Made by a program: the position numbers and the translations under genes
The notes under the pieces: generated by a model
Seen by the model: the letters and a program-made list of their open reading frames with translations, nothing else
Told to the model about the DNA's origin: nothing
The model's database searches: none
In this document: piece after piece, positions 11,901-21,500 of the stretch
Layout of the letters: the number at the start of each line of letters is the position of its first letter
How positions within the stretch are numbered: position 1 is the first letter of the stretch
From: Atriophallophorus winterbourni
Lineage: Eukaryota; Platyhelminthes; Trematoda; Plagiorchiida; Microphallidae
Direction: 5' to 3'
NCBI GenBank assembly: GCA_013407085.1
Contig: JACCGJ010000639.1
Location: forward strand, 110,865-174,864
Length of the DNA: 64,000 nt

Positions 11901-13848
11901 TGAACAACACCATCGAATATGTTACTGCAACGTGAGTAACAAACAACTGTTTTCTTCGTCAGAACGAGGTATAACATGCGTGTAGCTCTAGCCGCAGTCA
12001 CGTAAATGATGAGACGTAAAAGCATAATTTTGAATTCAGACTAATATCTACGCGAAACCCGAGGTGATGGACATTCTGGATATCAACGGATGATAAAAAA
12101 ACATTCACGATTATGGAAATAAGATGGGACAAGCATAAATATTGAACAAAGTATTACACGGGTGGTCATAACAGAATGGCAAAATAATACCTAGATTAGT
12201 GGGGGAGAATTTTGAATAAATCTGAACGGTGGGATGATGAACTAGACTGTTAGGTGGACTAGGTGAGCAGCATTAACACGCAATTTCATTTTAGCTTCAA
12301 ACTTACACGTACAAAAACGTTTGTTGTCACTCTACCACACAAAATATACACGCCTCACCAAAATATTGGCTTGGCTACAAACACAATCGTACAAGCTCGT
12401 AATCCGACAGTCCACTGCATCAACGTGTGTGTGTACGAAAGAGCGACAGTAACGAAAAGTATCATTTTCCATATAAAAGATAGACAACTGGAAGTAATGA
12501 AACGTCACTAAATTTGTTCTGTTTATCGATTCATTCGAATCATCAGGTAAGAGGATCAACAGGGTGTGTTCAGAGTTTCCGCCTGACCGCTAATGTATAG
12601 CAGTAATGATTGAGGCATGCGTGGATTATTGCGCAGGGAAGCGAATTCCGGTAGGACCTGTCTTACCCGTTAGCCCTGTGCTAAATTGATATCGCCATCG
12701 GCATTGAACTGCGACCATAGGTTAACAACAGTCTGATTACCGTTGTTGGTGTTGGTCTCCTTTGGTCGATGTCGACCATGGATGTACATTACAAGTGGTA
12801 CGAAGAGTGCAATGCTCCGCAGTGTTTCAAATGATGAAACAGTCAATTTCGGGAAGAGCAATATGTCCCACAGCGTTCACAGTAATAATTAGCGATCGGC
12901 ATCATTTGCACGCTTATGGACGAAGTCGAATGCCCATGTTAAATCAATAAAAAGTGAGTATAATGGTATACGCCATTATCGATTTCATAATATTCCGGGG
13001 GGTTGAGCAACCTGATCCATACAGTCTTGCTGATTTGCGCTGTCTGATTACTGGCATGTGACTTTGAACATAAAAACATAAAATAAGGCAACTTGGTACG
13101 ACCGTCGATTAAATTTAATTAAATAAATCATTAGCTTGGTTCCCGGCAATGTGCCCACAGTCATTGATTGCTGGTTTGTCTAACTCTAGACAGATATGAG
13201 TGAAGGAATATGGCGTTTCCGTATGCAGCTCAGTAGCGGTGGCAAATCAATTTAGCGCGGTGAGTAGTAAATAAGTACTGCACAATCACAGATCCGTGTC
13301 CATGGCTTATTAGTAGGTGTGTGAAATATCAGATGAGGGAATCATTGTTGATGAGCGCAAATAAATATTAAATGTAGCCAGTGTAAAGGGAAACTGACCT
13401 TTGAGCACGAATACATGCCTAACAACCGTCAGAAAGCGAGACATATTAGTCGTGAGAAAATTGTCGGCGTAGATCTCGGTTAAGTCATCGGACGCCTGAT
13501 CATAAAATATGATAGGAACATCTTGTGACGTATCCTGAGTAAAGCCAAAGTAGCGCTGCAGCACATCAGCAGAGAACTAGAAGTAAGACACTGAAACGTT
13601 ACATTACCTCTGGCTTTGAAATTTCTCTTCGGAACGATAAATTGCCACCAAGATCTAAAGCACTATTGATGTGAGCGGTTCTAAATTCGGTGAAAGAACG
13701 TGCGTCCAGCAAAATAATCTGCATATAATAAGGTGAATTAGACAAAAGGCATTACCTTTTCGCGCATTTCAATAGCATTGGCAACGAAATCTGGATCCAC
13801 TAACACAACTTCATCCGGATTAAATGACGGATGCCCGGTTGACTGCAT
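1713..13848 (-). CDS. MAP-kinase phosphatase (dual-specificity, DUSP8/DUSP16-like), whole gene, 7 coding exons
   Basis: Dephosphorylates the Thr and Tyr of an activated MAP kinase, by analogy with the JNK/p38 phosphatases DUSP8 and DUSP16. Exons, all with AG/GT borders: 13848-13756, 13718-13608, 13576-13399, 9655-9352, 6729-6443, 3907-3784, 2913-1713. Their lengths sum to 2298 bases, exactly 766 codons with the stop. The N-terminal rhodanese-like domain carries a basic docking stretch (LSFRREISK). A linker exon continues it with GGFRAFSARYPNLC. The catalytic domain has HVLNVSN, an acidic loop (IPIQDNY) and HCLAGISRS with the nucleophilic Cys and the Arg. A Ser-rich tail of about 390 residues follows, with short Gln and Ser runs. 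The start at 13848 is the nearest in-frame Met, but the frame stays open upstream, so an earlier exon is possible. Introns hold BEL/Pao, LINE, SINE-like and hammerhead repeats. Which MAP kinase it targets cannot be told from sequence. Confidence 0.9.
2914..3783 (-). other. Intron 6 of the phosphatase gene
   Basis: No gene or recognised repeat, apart from a short GAT microsatellite near 3608-3626. Confidence 0.6.
3784..3907 (-). CDS. Phosphatase exon 6: active-site exon
   Basis: Exon of 124 bases with acceptor TTTTAG and donor GTAAGT. It encodes DKVKSVNGRVLVHCLAGISR followed by SPTIVIAYLMH. The HC(X5)R motif is complete, so the enzyme should be active. Split codons join in frame at both ends (ATC-GAC upstream, GA-T downstream). 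Confidence 0.95.
4060..4110. repeat. CA microsatellite
   Basis: Short run of AC dinucleotides around 4083-4101 in intron 5 of the phosphatase gene. Confidence 0.7.
4270..4890 (+). mobile_element. BEL/Pao retrotransposon fragment (reverse transcriptase)
   Basis: Pieces in two frames match the start of a BEL/Pao reverse transcriptase: YLPHHPVINRKKPGKLRVVH, then SLNDCLYQGPDTL. After a frame change come SPDIEEMFMQV (the first catalytic Asp region), ALMFLWWP and VHPFGAVSS. The segment near 4720-4860 reads FIDDICTTLW and WLSK-like. It is frameshifted and has stops, so it is a dead fragment. It lies in phosphatase intron 5, opposite to that gene. Confidence 0.8.
4905..5239 (+). mobile_element. RTE-type LINE, 3' end fragment
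   Basis: Matches the 3' ends of the RTE copies at 40.9 and 48.2 kb, including the shared stretch about AACGATCTCGCCTCCGAT and the terminal AAGCCGGCTA block. It directly abuts the family B repeat at 5240. Confidence 0.65.
5240..5660 (+). repeat. Family B retroposon (tail of AAAGTA)
   Basis: One of seven copies of a 400-560 bp repeat, also at 19.7, 50.7, 53.2, 59.5, 63.1 and 63.4 kb. It ends after GGAGGAGATAGTCGCAC in a tail of AAAAGTA units. Its reverse frame keeps long open stretches by chance or ancestry. It may be a non-autonomous partner of an RTE LINE, because its tail resembles the ends of the RTE copies here. That link is inference. Confidence 0.65.
5661..6079. other. Intronic, nothing recognised
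   Basis: Part of phosphatase intron 5; AT-rich, no motif seen. Confidence 0.4.
6080..6313 (+). repeat. SINE-like repeat, family A, near full length
   Basis: Runs from CACGGATGTGCAATCGTGCA to a CATACATACATAC tail. This is one of the two longest copies in the window. Confidence 0.75.
6443..6729 (-). CDS. Phosphatase exon 5: first half of catalytic domain
   Basis: Acceptor CTTTCAG before 6729, donor GTACGT after 6443. It encodes LPSPVLPHVVLGSQSDAQ, ITHVLNVSNQ and NFLRIPIQDNYVDSM. The Asp in this last motif is the expected general acid. The ending AFQFI joins exon 6 through a split Asp codon. Confidence 0.93.
6730..7084. other. Intronic, nothing recognised
   Basis: Start of phosphatase intron 4. 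No gene or repeat family recognised. Confidence 0.4.
7085..7480 (+). repeat. Family R3 dispersed repeat
   Basis: Shares blocks such as AAAGCCACAAGGAAGCTGTC and the segment about TGGCAGTTAACCA with copies at 14240-14620 (opposite strand), 57180-57390 and 57700-57930. A partial copy lies at 61590-61700. Element type unknown. Confidence 0.6.
7481..8223. other. Intronic, nothing recognised
   Basis: Part of phosphatase intron 4. The minus frame at 7860-8213 is open for 117 codons but has no recognised motif and no supporting splice pattern. Confidence 0.35.
8224..8279 (-). ncRNA. Hammerhead ribozyme, type I, partly degraded
   Basis: Minus strand core CTGATGA at 8265-8259 is intact, but the GAAA box reads GAAC. 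The outer stem I helix (CUUAC with GUAAG), the inner helix (CCAC with GUGG) and the UGU internal loop match the copy at 51972-52027. Stem II is eroded. Lies in an intron of the phosphatase gene, same strand. Confidence 0.6.
8528..8719 (-). repeat. SINE-like repeat, family A, copy 1 of a head-to-tail pair
   Basis: Aligns with the family from the block GTACAGTCAGAAACTGCACG to CACAAAGTACTGCACGAT. It is followed immediately by a second copy in the same direction. Confidence 0.7.
8720..8922 (-). repeat. SINE-like repeat, family A, copy 2 of a pair
   Basis: Begins with a residual TATG tail and runs to GCTGCGCAGTACTG. More diverged than its neighbour, so the two probably inserted at different times. 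Confidence 0.65.
9352..9655 (-). CDS. Phosphatase exon 4: end of rhodanese domain plus linker
   Basis: The acceptor CTTCACAG precedes GCGGTTTCCGG. With the last G of exon 3 this reads GGFRAFSARYPNLCWQ, the same place where DUSP8 has a GGFAAF...FPGLC stretch. A Ser/Pro-rich linker follows. The donor is placed at CAG/GTTTGG because it gives the phase-2 end that exon 5 needs. That donor is weak, so the 3' border is the least certain one in the gene. Confidence 0.8.
9706..9929 (-). repeat. SINE-like repeat, family A
   Basis: Copy only about 50 bases upstream of phosphatase exon 4 (in the gene's direction), transcribed in the same sense as the gene. Confidence 0.7.
9930..13142. other. Large intron 3 of the phosphatase gene, mostly unrecognised
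   Basis: No host exon found. A small LINE tail occurs at 12744-12800. The minus frame at about 10655-10843 reads CKIHRLIDPDGMHAKHER-like in one frame, but I could not place it. The rest is AT-rich with no visible coding. Confidence 0.4.
12744..12800 (-). mobile_element. Family D LINE, terminal 3' scrap
   Basis: Carries the terminal TTTGGTCGATGTCGACCATG block also seen at 20250, 52640 and 60985. Confidence 0.6.
13143..13300 (-). repeat. SINE-like repeat, family A, partial
   Basis: Diverged copy with blocks TAGACAGATATGAGTGAAGG and GGCAAATCAATTTAGCGCGG. It lies about 100 bases past the donor of phosphatase exon 3. Confidence 0.6.
13399..13576 (-). CDS. Phosphatase exon 3: rhodanese domain, second half
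   Basis: Acceptor CTTCTAG, donor GTCAGT. It encodes FSADVLQRYFGF, then DVPIIFYDQASDD and VRHVFVLKG. The VFVLKGGF junction with exon 4 matches the DUSP8-type rhodanese domain, where a YDQ motif occurs at the same place. In MKPs this fold has no catalytic Cys and serves docking. Confidence 0.92.
13608..13718 (-). CDS. Phosphatase exon 2: rhodanese domain with MAPK-docking residues
   Basis: Exon of 37 codons, phase 0 at both ends, acceptor ATGCAG, donor GTAATG. It encodes IILLDARSFTEF, AHINSA and LSFRREISKPE. The paired Arg is where known MKPs have their kinase interaction motif. Confidence 0.93.
13756..13848 (-). CDS. Phosphatase exon 1 (start provisional)
   Basis: Encodes MQSTGHPSFNPDEVVLVDPD and VANAIEMREK. 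Donor GTAATG. The ATG at 13848-13846 overlaps a good acceptor sequence (TTATGCAG, exon then from 13842), so the true first exon could lie further upstream and this ATG might be intronic. Confidence 0.75.
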
Positions 13849-14239
13849 AACAAACAGCAACCAGATCACAGAGATATTGAAAACATTGAACAACAATTCT
13901 GAGAATAATAGGAAGAAGTTGAATTATTATTATACAGAGCAAGTGTGCATCGCTAGAACAGGAAAATTTCAGAAAGTGAGAAAACAAACAGTGAGTAAAA
14001 ATCCTAATATTAAGAACAACATAAACTGACAGCGTAAGCAAGTTCCTCGGTTTCCAATCAGCCAAGATTGAACTGAGAAAAATAGGGACACCTTTTGGCG
14101 TGTTTTTCTAACCTGATATACTACTTGCTAAAAACAGTTTTTGCGTTCAAATTTCACTTTTATTAATCGATCAGTCTTATTTGTAGAATCTGTAAAAAAT
14201 CGGTACAGTCATGTTGATCGTGAATTATTTCAACAACTA
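13849..14239. other. Upstream flank of the phosphatase gene
   Basis: The frame of exon 1 stays open upstream with a hydrophobic reading. No promoter element could be identified. Confidence 0.35.
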
Positions 14240-14620
14240 TTACATTATCATCATCAGGAAGCATTACATCGGTTGCATGTACCGAGTGCTTAACTGCCAC
14301 ACAACCATGAAAAAGTAAAATCCTGAAACATGGGGAAGGGTGGGACTTAAATTGCTACTGATTCCATAGAAGAGTAAGCACAAACAAACTGGGAAGAGGA
14401 GCCTACACCTCGAATGGAACATGCATTCAATCAAGTTTCGTGAACGAGTAGAGCGACATCAGCATGACAGCTTCCTTGCGGCTTTCACTGTCATGCATCA
14501 TAACAAGATTTTCTCGTCACTCCGCTTGACAACATACAGGGTTAAGCAAACACTTCACGAAGATGCTTACTGCAAGACCGTCATTGAACACGGTTTCGGG
14601 ACATATCCTGAAGCGTAACT
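14240..14620 (-). repeat. Family R3 dispersed repeat
   Basis: Reverse-oriented counterpart of 7085-7480, with blocks TGACAGCTTCCTTGCGGCTT and GAGTGCTTAACTGCCACACA. Confidence 0.6.
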
Positions 14621-14639
14621 AACCATTGCGATATCTGAT

Positions 14640-17200
14640 CGCGGGAAACCAGCCTGGAAGACATGCTGCGCCGACTTTGGAAAGGTTACTAGTAAGGGTT
14701 TTTAACTGCCTATGCCATGTGACGGTTTGGCCACCCCGAGATTTACGCCAATCAGGATGTGGCGTCGCAAAATGAATCCGTTTTGGAAGTCGGTGGTCTA
14801 GTATCCTTAAAACGTGACCAAACCAGCGTAACCTATGCAGGTTGATTTGCTTCTCTATATCAACATTTCTACCGAACAAATTATTTCGGAGCATCGGTGC
14901 GTATGCGATTGTAACAGCTATCTCATAGAATGTGTTCTTTACGTAATTTCTAAGTTTCGCACCCATACAGTAATACAGCCCGAACTGTCGCTTTGTAGAC
15001 TCTACCCTTGTGTAACAGAGGCAATCCATTCTGACGCCAGAGGTAACCTAGGTTGTAGAATGCTACGGTCGCTTTAGAAATGCGTGCTTAGTCCTCTTCG
15101 TTTAACGATGCAGAATTATTGACACAACTATTGAGATACGCAAAACGCATTCCAAATGCGTGCACAATACCGGCTAGCATGTTTAGTATCACCTGTGCAT
15201 CTGTGTACGAGTTGAATAGCAGAACTGTCATCAGCATAGTCCAAGTTGAAAAGCTTGCCACCTGGCATTATGTGAACTCCGAAAACTGGGGCTCCTTCGC
15301 TGCATAATTCCCTGACGATATCAATTACAAAATTGAACACAAACGGAGAAATCGGACATCCTTGCCGGACGCCACTTATGGTGGGGAATTTGTGTGAAAG
15401 GTCGTTGGAAACCCTAACGCATCTGGATGTATGAGCATAAAGTACACGCAAAACAAAACAGGCAGCACCCCATTGTCGTGTTGTTTTGTCATTCCTTTTA
15501 TTGTGTACACACACTTATTTTACCGTATTACACATCTAACCTTTTTCCTTTTGTTATAGCTCATACTCGTGTTCTCTAGGTGATTAAAGCCTTTCAATCA
15601 GGCGTTATCTTCTCAACGTTCGTTTGTGTTCTGATCATCTCTGACTCTCGTTACAGTCATCGGGGACAACAGTTTGGAATCGTTTCGTGGATTCGATACA
15701 TGCTTTAATTTCTAAATCATTTGGCGGATCTACGCTAACAGGCCAAGGATCATACTGCGTCAACTGAGGAAATGATTCCGTTGCAGGTGGCCAGTTGAAT
15801 TGTTCTTCAAAATGTTAGGCCCAGCTTGAGAGGAGGCGATTCTTATTAGTGATAAGAGCACCGTCTATTTCAGTGATAGTCTCCTTTATTCGTAAGACCC
15901 GTATATCGAATAAGATGGAAGAGTTTTCGCGTGTTACCAGTATTATTTGATATTTCCAATTGTTCGACCTTATTTAGCCATCACTTTTCTCTGTCTAGAC
16001 TTAAGCTCCGTTTAAGTACATTCCTTACGCGTCTACTTTCGGTATTGTGTCCAGGACCATGAGGTATTTGGCGTCGCTGGTGAAGAATTTATATAGATCG
16101 TGGTGAAATCCAGTGGGACTTTGGGGTTGATTGTGTAGTTTCACAGGTTGATATTGCGGCCCCCCGCATAATCACCGTTATTAACTGGGAGTGAGTTACT
16201 CAAGGTGGTCCTGTAAATGTCTTGAACTGGAGGCTGAGAGCATTTTTCGACCGCAATGCGTTTCACATTCGAAGGCTTCGTACCGGAAAACTTTAATGAG
16301 AACCTACATCGCACAAGAGCATGATCTGAATCTATGCAGGTATTCCAAAAGGAGCGGCCATCCTCAATGCAATCTCTCCAGTGAGCACTTATAGTGATAT
16401 GATCGATTTTTGCCGAAGGTTGGCTTCCATTCGGTGCGCCATGTGGCACATTGACATCTTTTATGGCGAATGGAAGTACTACTGATGAATAATCGAGATT
16501 GTGTACAGAATTGCATGAAAAGTTCACTATTATCTATGCGCTGGCCTTCGAGACCAAACATGCCACCTAATTGTGATTCAGATGTAACTAAGCGACCCAG
16601 TCTGGTATTCATATCTATCGCTAAGACAACAATATCGGAGATTTTTGCAAGTCGCAAAAGAGCATATAGACCGTCGTAGACGGCGTTCTTCTCGTCGTCG
16701 GAATTGGTCGGGGCGTAACTTGCTACAATCAACAAGCATCTCTGATTAGAAGATTTTGAGTTTGGTCTAATATTAGTGGCTAGTCTAACTGTGCAACTCC
16801 GGCCATTGCAAGGAATCCAATCGATTAGACTGGATTCGGCACGTGAATTCAGCACTATACCAACACCCGACTGTCCTGAAATGGCAGCTACAGAATCACC
16901 GGAGCAGCGCCAAAAGTAGCGAGTCGAAAGTTTTGGGGCAGTAAGTTCAGTAATTATAGACGGACCATATAAACGTGTTTCCGATAAACAGCAAACACCA
17001 TCTAAGGTAAGAGTCAATGCAGCTTGCTGGCCTATCTGTCTGAGAGTTCTGACATTCATGGCTCCGATGTGAGTAGAGGTCCGTGGTATCAGAAGGTCGT
17101 CTGTAAATTCGCGAACAGAGGATCTTCCAACATTTTCACTGCGGTCATTTCTAAGACTGGGATTGACAGACGGAGAGTTGTTAAGAGTGGATGGGGAAGG
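14640..17200 (-). mobile_element. RTE-type LINE, degenerate, endonuclease to C-terminus
   Basis: Reading leftwards from 17059: MNVRTLRQIGQQAALTLTLD, then CLSETRLYGP, SGVGIVLNSRAESSLIDWIP and APTNSDDEK. Next come IDMNTRLGR and, after a frame change, CIDSDHALVRCRF. These are the motifs of an apurinic-type endonuclease of RTE LINEs. The reverse transcriptase is partly deleted but keeps SGVRQGCPISPFVFNFVID and LDYADD (about 15390-15230). The C-terminal LHRLRWFGHVLR domain ends near 14640. Several stops and frameshifts make it non-functional. Confidence 0.85.
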
Positions 17201-17332
17201 TCAGAAACAGTTTGAATAGTAGGGCCATCACTAGCTTGTTTTTGCTTGTGGCAGGTGAGGCGACCCTGTTTATCGTGCGCGACGGCCGATTCACTATAGA
17301 GTTGGGTTTTGTAGTAATAGTCATTGTTGTAT

Positions 17333-17690
17333 GTGGGCTGGGATACTGCCAGGTCGCCCATGCCTAGACAGGAGAGCAATTAGGGTTCTCGACCAAAGGT
17401 TCATACAGGTACCCAAACCATCGCACCACGCTAATGTCCAGTCTCAGCGCGGTCTATGGTAGACTAGCTCAGTGCTTACAAGAAGCGAAATTTGAAATCA
17501 TAAACGAGGATTGCCCCACAACTTCGCATTACGAAGATTTCAGCAAAAGTAGATTTATGAATGAAATTAAAGCCTTGTCAAGGCAAAATGCCGCACCATC
17601 GTGGACCAGCTGGACTAAGATACTGACAGGTTCCCCAGGCCTCATCGTCATCATCATCATGAAGCACAAGTCTGGAGCCAGACAAAGTGC
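17333..17690 (-). repeat. SINE-like family A scraps
   Basis: Three short pieces (17333-17380, 17572-17645, 17655-17690) carry blocks such as GATACTGCCAGGTCGCCCAT. An ATC microsatellite lies at 17644-17660. They sit between two RTE copies. Confidence 0.5.
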
Positions 17691-17879
17691 CAAGCAATAT
17701 GAAGTAGGAAAAGCAGATAAGCAAGCGCGTGAAAAAAGGAAAAGCAGGCAAGCGGAATATGCAAAAGCAAATGCGCAAAAAGCAGCTTGTTTTTGTAGTT
17801 TCACTGCATGCGATTTTTCGGTTTTTTGTTTATTTTGTTTTCTTATATAAAATAATACCGGATAAAAATTATGAGACAC

Positions 17880-19140
17880 ATAATAAAATACACTGGCGCC
17901 ACTGACTTCGGCTTGTAGCCATATCGCGTAAGGTTTCCAGCCAACTATTAGGTGTAGCTTTTGCACCCCACCCAGGCAAACGAATACGCCCAACTGAGCC
18001 TAGCGCTACGGTGAGTTTCTTCATCCCAAAGCGCCTCGTCATGGACTGGCCACCCCATCGTTTCTTCCAGCTTCTGTCAGGCTCTGCGAATAGGGCGCGG
18101 TACGGTAAACGGTGAGTAGGCATTCTTAAAACATGTCCCAACCATCGCAAGCGAGCAAGCATCAGCATTTCTCTCAGTCCGTGACCACCTGGTCTAACAC
18201 CCGCTTGCGGACATTTATATTTGTAACACGATGCTGCCACCGAATGCGAGCAATTCTACGCAGGCAACGGGTATCAGAAACAGGAAGCCGGCCGACATCT
18301 TCCGCTCAGATAGACCAGGTTTCGCAGCCATAAAGGAGTGTAGCCCGCACCACTGCGTTGTACACTCGCCCTTTAGGATGGAGTGAAACATCGCGTCGAG
18401 GCCAAAAGTGGCGAAAGTTAGCAAACACTGCACCGCTTTGCCAACACGACGTGAGATCTCGTCCTCGACACAACCGTCAGCAGAGATACAACTGCCAAGG
18501 TAAACAAAGCTGGCGACCAGATCAAGATTGATATCGCAAACAGTTGGGTTTGGAAGAGAGCCGCTCCAATCCTGGGTAAGTGTTTTACACTTGTTAGGCG
18601 CAAAGCACATGCCACACCTTGAAGCTTCAAGTGACAGGCAGTCCAAGGCTTGTTGCATTATGTGAGGGTCATCTCCCAAAAGTGCGATGTCATCCGCATA
18701 CTCTAGGTCGGTAGCTCCCTCACCCAGCAGAAGTTCAACATTTGCACGCACCAGACCAACTAAAGCTTTTCTCAGGACATCGTCGATCGCGAAGTCAAAA
18801 AGGAACGGCGAGATAGGGCAGCCCTGCCGCACCCCGCTGGAGATATTGAACGAGGACGACAATTGCCTTACGCTCGAACACTGACCGAAGTTTGGCAATA
18901 TAATGCTTTCAATATCCAAACATACTTCTCGGGCACTCCATGTCTCAGCAGACAGTTCCAAAGACTGTCACGATCGATTGAATCGAATGCCGCTCGGATG
19001 TCAAGGAATACCACGATAATTGGTCTACGAAAAGTGGCGTTGCTCCAGTAACTGACGGTGTGAAAATTTGATCTATGCACCCTCGGCCGGCACGAAACCC
19101 AGTTTGCTCCTCACGGATTTGCTCTTCCCGTTTGGTACTC
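17880..19140 (-). mobile_element. RTE-type LINE, reverse transcriptase to C-terminus
   Basis: From 19140 leftwards: EQTGFRAGRGCIDQIFT, then IVVFLDIRAAFDSIDRDSLW, SGVRQGCPISPFLFDFAIDD and LEYADDIALLGDD. SCISADGCVEDEISRRVGKA and the LRWLGHVLRMPTHRLPYR C-terminus follow. Most of the reverse transcriptase is readable with few frame changes, so this copy is younger than the one at 14.6-17.2 kb. It is 5' truncated, with no endonuclease attached. Confidence 0.85.
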
Positions 19141-19159
19141 AATCGGTGAAGCAGGATGG

Positions 19160-19600
19160 ACGCCAGTATTTTATTTGGCGAAGGTTAGCAAACACTGCAC
19201 CCGCTTTGCCAACACGATGTGAGATCTCGTCCTCGACACAACCGCCAGCAGAAATACAACTGCCAAGGTAAACAAAGCTGGCGACCAGATCAAGATTGAT
19301 ATCGCAAACAGTTGGGTTTGGAAGAGAGCCGCTCCAATCCTGGGTAAGTGTTTTACACTTGTTAGGCGCAAAGCACATACCATACCTTGAAGCTTCAAGT
19401 GCCAGGAGGTCCAGGGCTTGTTGCAATATGTGAGGGTCATCTCCCAGAAGTGCGATGTCATCCGCATACTCTGTATGATGTATGAAAGCACAAGCCTGAT
19501 CCAGGCAAAGTCCCGCACAGTCAAAGACTGTATACTCTAGGTCGGTAGCTCTCTCACCCGGCAGAAGTTCAACACCTGTGCCCACCAGACCAGCTAAAGG
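19160..19600 (-). mobile_element. Partial duplicate of the RTE reverse transcriptase
   Basis: Near-identical to 18410-18770 (same TQDWSGSLPNPTVCDINLDL frame). It is split by a short SINE-like insertion at 19485-19538. Confidence 0.8.
19485..19538 (-). repeat. 5'-truncated SINE-like family A insertion with target duplication
   Basis: An insert of about 54 bases begins with the TATG tail and ends at AAAGACTGT. It interrupts the RTE sequence at a point where the neighbouring copy (about 18700) is uninterrupted. ATACTCT is present on both sides. Confidence 0.75.
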
Positions 19601-19720
19601 CCTATACAGACATGAGAGCAAAATAGAAATAGAAACGGCAGTGAGACTCCAGCGTGTTTCTGCATGCACATCACTACCGGTGGCAAATCAATTTAGCACG
19701 GTTTTGGCTGCACAGCATAA
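19598..19720 (-). repeat. SINE-like repeat, family A, partial
   Basis: Holds the part of the family missing from the 19485 insert, from TACAGACATGAGAGC to TTGGCTGCACAGCA. It ends exactly where a family B repeat begins. Confidence 0.6.
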
Positions 19721-20237
19721 CCGGGGGTGGCAGTCGGGGTAAACTCCCAACGTCTATAAAATGCTCCCATATGGCGCGCGTCTCAAACAGCCTCTGGAAA
19801 CCAAGGCCAGCTTCTGAGCCCGGCGGAACTGCTTCTACCAATAGGAGAAGGGGCGCGGGGGATTGACTGGCACCTAAAAATCAGTTTGCTTCGGGCAAAT
19901 GGAGCCCGTCAGCCTGGGAGTGCTTCTCATCTAAGGGAAGCAAAACCCTGATTTTAAGCCTCCGCTGCCTTGTGGAATACTCGATCGCGAGAAAGGCTTC
20001 GGGAGAAAACCCGGAGGAAAAATTTGGAGCTGAGTCTCGTAGACAGTTAGGTGGTGCACACCACCTCTTTCTGGCATCTCCTTGTTGCCTAGCAGGTCGC
20101 ACTTGGTGGTGCAAAGGCTAGAGAAGCTGACTCGAACAAACGTCGAGTGGTGCTGGGGACGGCGCTTTGTACCCAAATTCCCAAGAATCTTCATTGAAGC
20201 CGACTCATCCCCCAGGAAGAGATAGTCGCATAAAAGT
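19721..20237 (+). repeat. Family B retroposon, near full length
   Basis: From ACCGGGGGTGGCAGTC to GAGATAGTCGCATAAAAGT, about 515 bases; the most complete copy on this strand. Confidence 0.65.
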
Positions 20238-20239
20238 TG

Positions 20240-20560
20240 TTGTTGGCGTCCTTCGGTCGATGTCGACCAATGATGTATATCACAATCGCGTGCATTTTCA
20301 TGTTCTAAAGCTCTTTGAATTATAAAAAGTTTGATTCGGGAGGAACAAACTCTCCCGCAGCGCTTGCAACGATAGGTAGAACTTGGTTGCAGAGCGTCAG
20401 TTGCACGCCAGCGGCGTGCATGATTGCCCATCCTAAAAGTGAAACTATATATCATCAACTGAAAGCTTCGCTTCAATTGGAAAAGCCTTTGAATGTTACC
20501 CATAGCCGATACACTCACCATCTCCGAAGCGCATTCTTTTCACCAAAATTCCCGGTCGCG
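20240..20560 (-). mobile_element. Family D LINE, C-terminal fragment
   Basis: The minus frame reads RRWRATDALQPSS, then a Cys-His pattern (CKRCGRVCSSRI) near RALEHENARDCD. It matches the copies at 61.0-61.3 and 38.2-38.5 kb. Such a zinc-knuckle C-terminus is common in this class of LINE. Confidence 0.7.
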
Positions 20561-21279
20561 ACTCAGGCTCTTTTTGATTTGGAGTCTAAGACACTTCAGA
20601 TAATCTCCATACTCTAAACCCCCGGTAAGGCGCGCGCCGCTGGTTGAGTAAGGGACTCAGCAAAGATCATGCGGTGTGATGGTTGACAAGAGACTTGGTA
20701 GCATTCAGATGCAGAATCGTAAGAGTGTCTTCTTAAAGCAGCACCAACGACGATCCAATTCGACCGGCCGATATTTTGAAAGGAAAACCAATAGTATCCT
20801 AAAATCTGGCTTCTACTTCAGGCATTTGTGTCTAGTATGTGACGCTTTAGTTTGGGTTTGCCTCCGAATTGAAGGTTGATTGCTGCACACAATAAAGTGT
20901 GATCAGAATCTACACTTCAGAAAGATCTGCAGTTTTTGACACTACCTCGCCACCTGTAGCTTATCACGATATGGTTAACTGCGCCCAAGTACGTTGTGAT
21001 GAGAAATGCCAGAGAGCTAAATGACGCTTGGGATGTCGAAAGGGCGAAGAATAGGTGGTTGTCACAGAGGGACAACAATCTGTGTTCATCGTCTTTTAGG
21101 TCGTCTAACATCACACATTTTCCCTAAGGTAGCGTTTAGACTGCGCGGGCATTACAATCACAAGCAAGCACCACGTTATCGATTCTGGGTGCTTACACTG
21201 AGAAAACGAGGTGCTTCGTAGAATTCGTCCTTCGCCTCCTCTGCCACATAGTTCGTCCCATCCATCAGCACAAATCTCC
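20561..21279. other. Nothing recognised
   Basis: No gene or known repeat family seen between LINE fragments. Confidence 0.35.
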
Positions 21280-21500
21280 GAGGACATGGACTTAAATTGC
21301 TACATCAGCAAAGTCGACTTGAATGTCGCCGCAGGTTTTTCTCTGTGCGAGCCCGCAGTCCATGGAATGCTCTTCCATGCAAGCTTTTTGAATCCGCTTC
21401 TTTCGGTTCTTTCAAAGGTCTCCTCGATTGCCACCTCCATGAAATCTCCCACTCCCAAGACACTAATATCCCCTCGTGGCAACGGTAAGTTCTCTGTCTG
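21280..21500 (+). mobile_element. CR1/jockey-like LINE, 3' coding scrap
   Basis: Frame reads QQSRLECRRRFFSVRARSPW, then NALPCKLFE and FKGLLDCHL. This is the typical C-terminus in which 'RR.FF..R....WN.LP' precedes 'FK..LD'. Confidence 0.65.

Noticed and set aside
12480..12600. Possible further hammerhead (CTGATGA on the minus strand near 12540)
   Set aside because: No GAAA box at the right distance and no flanking family sequence.
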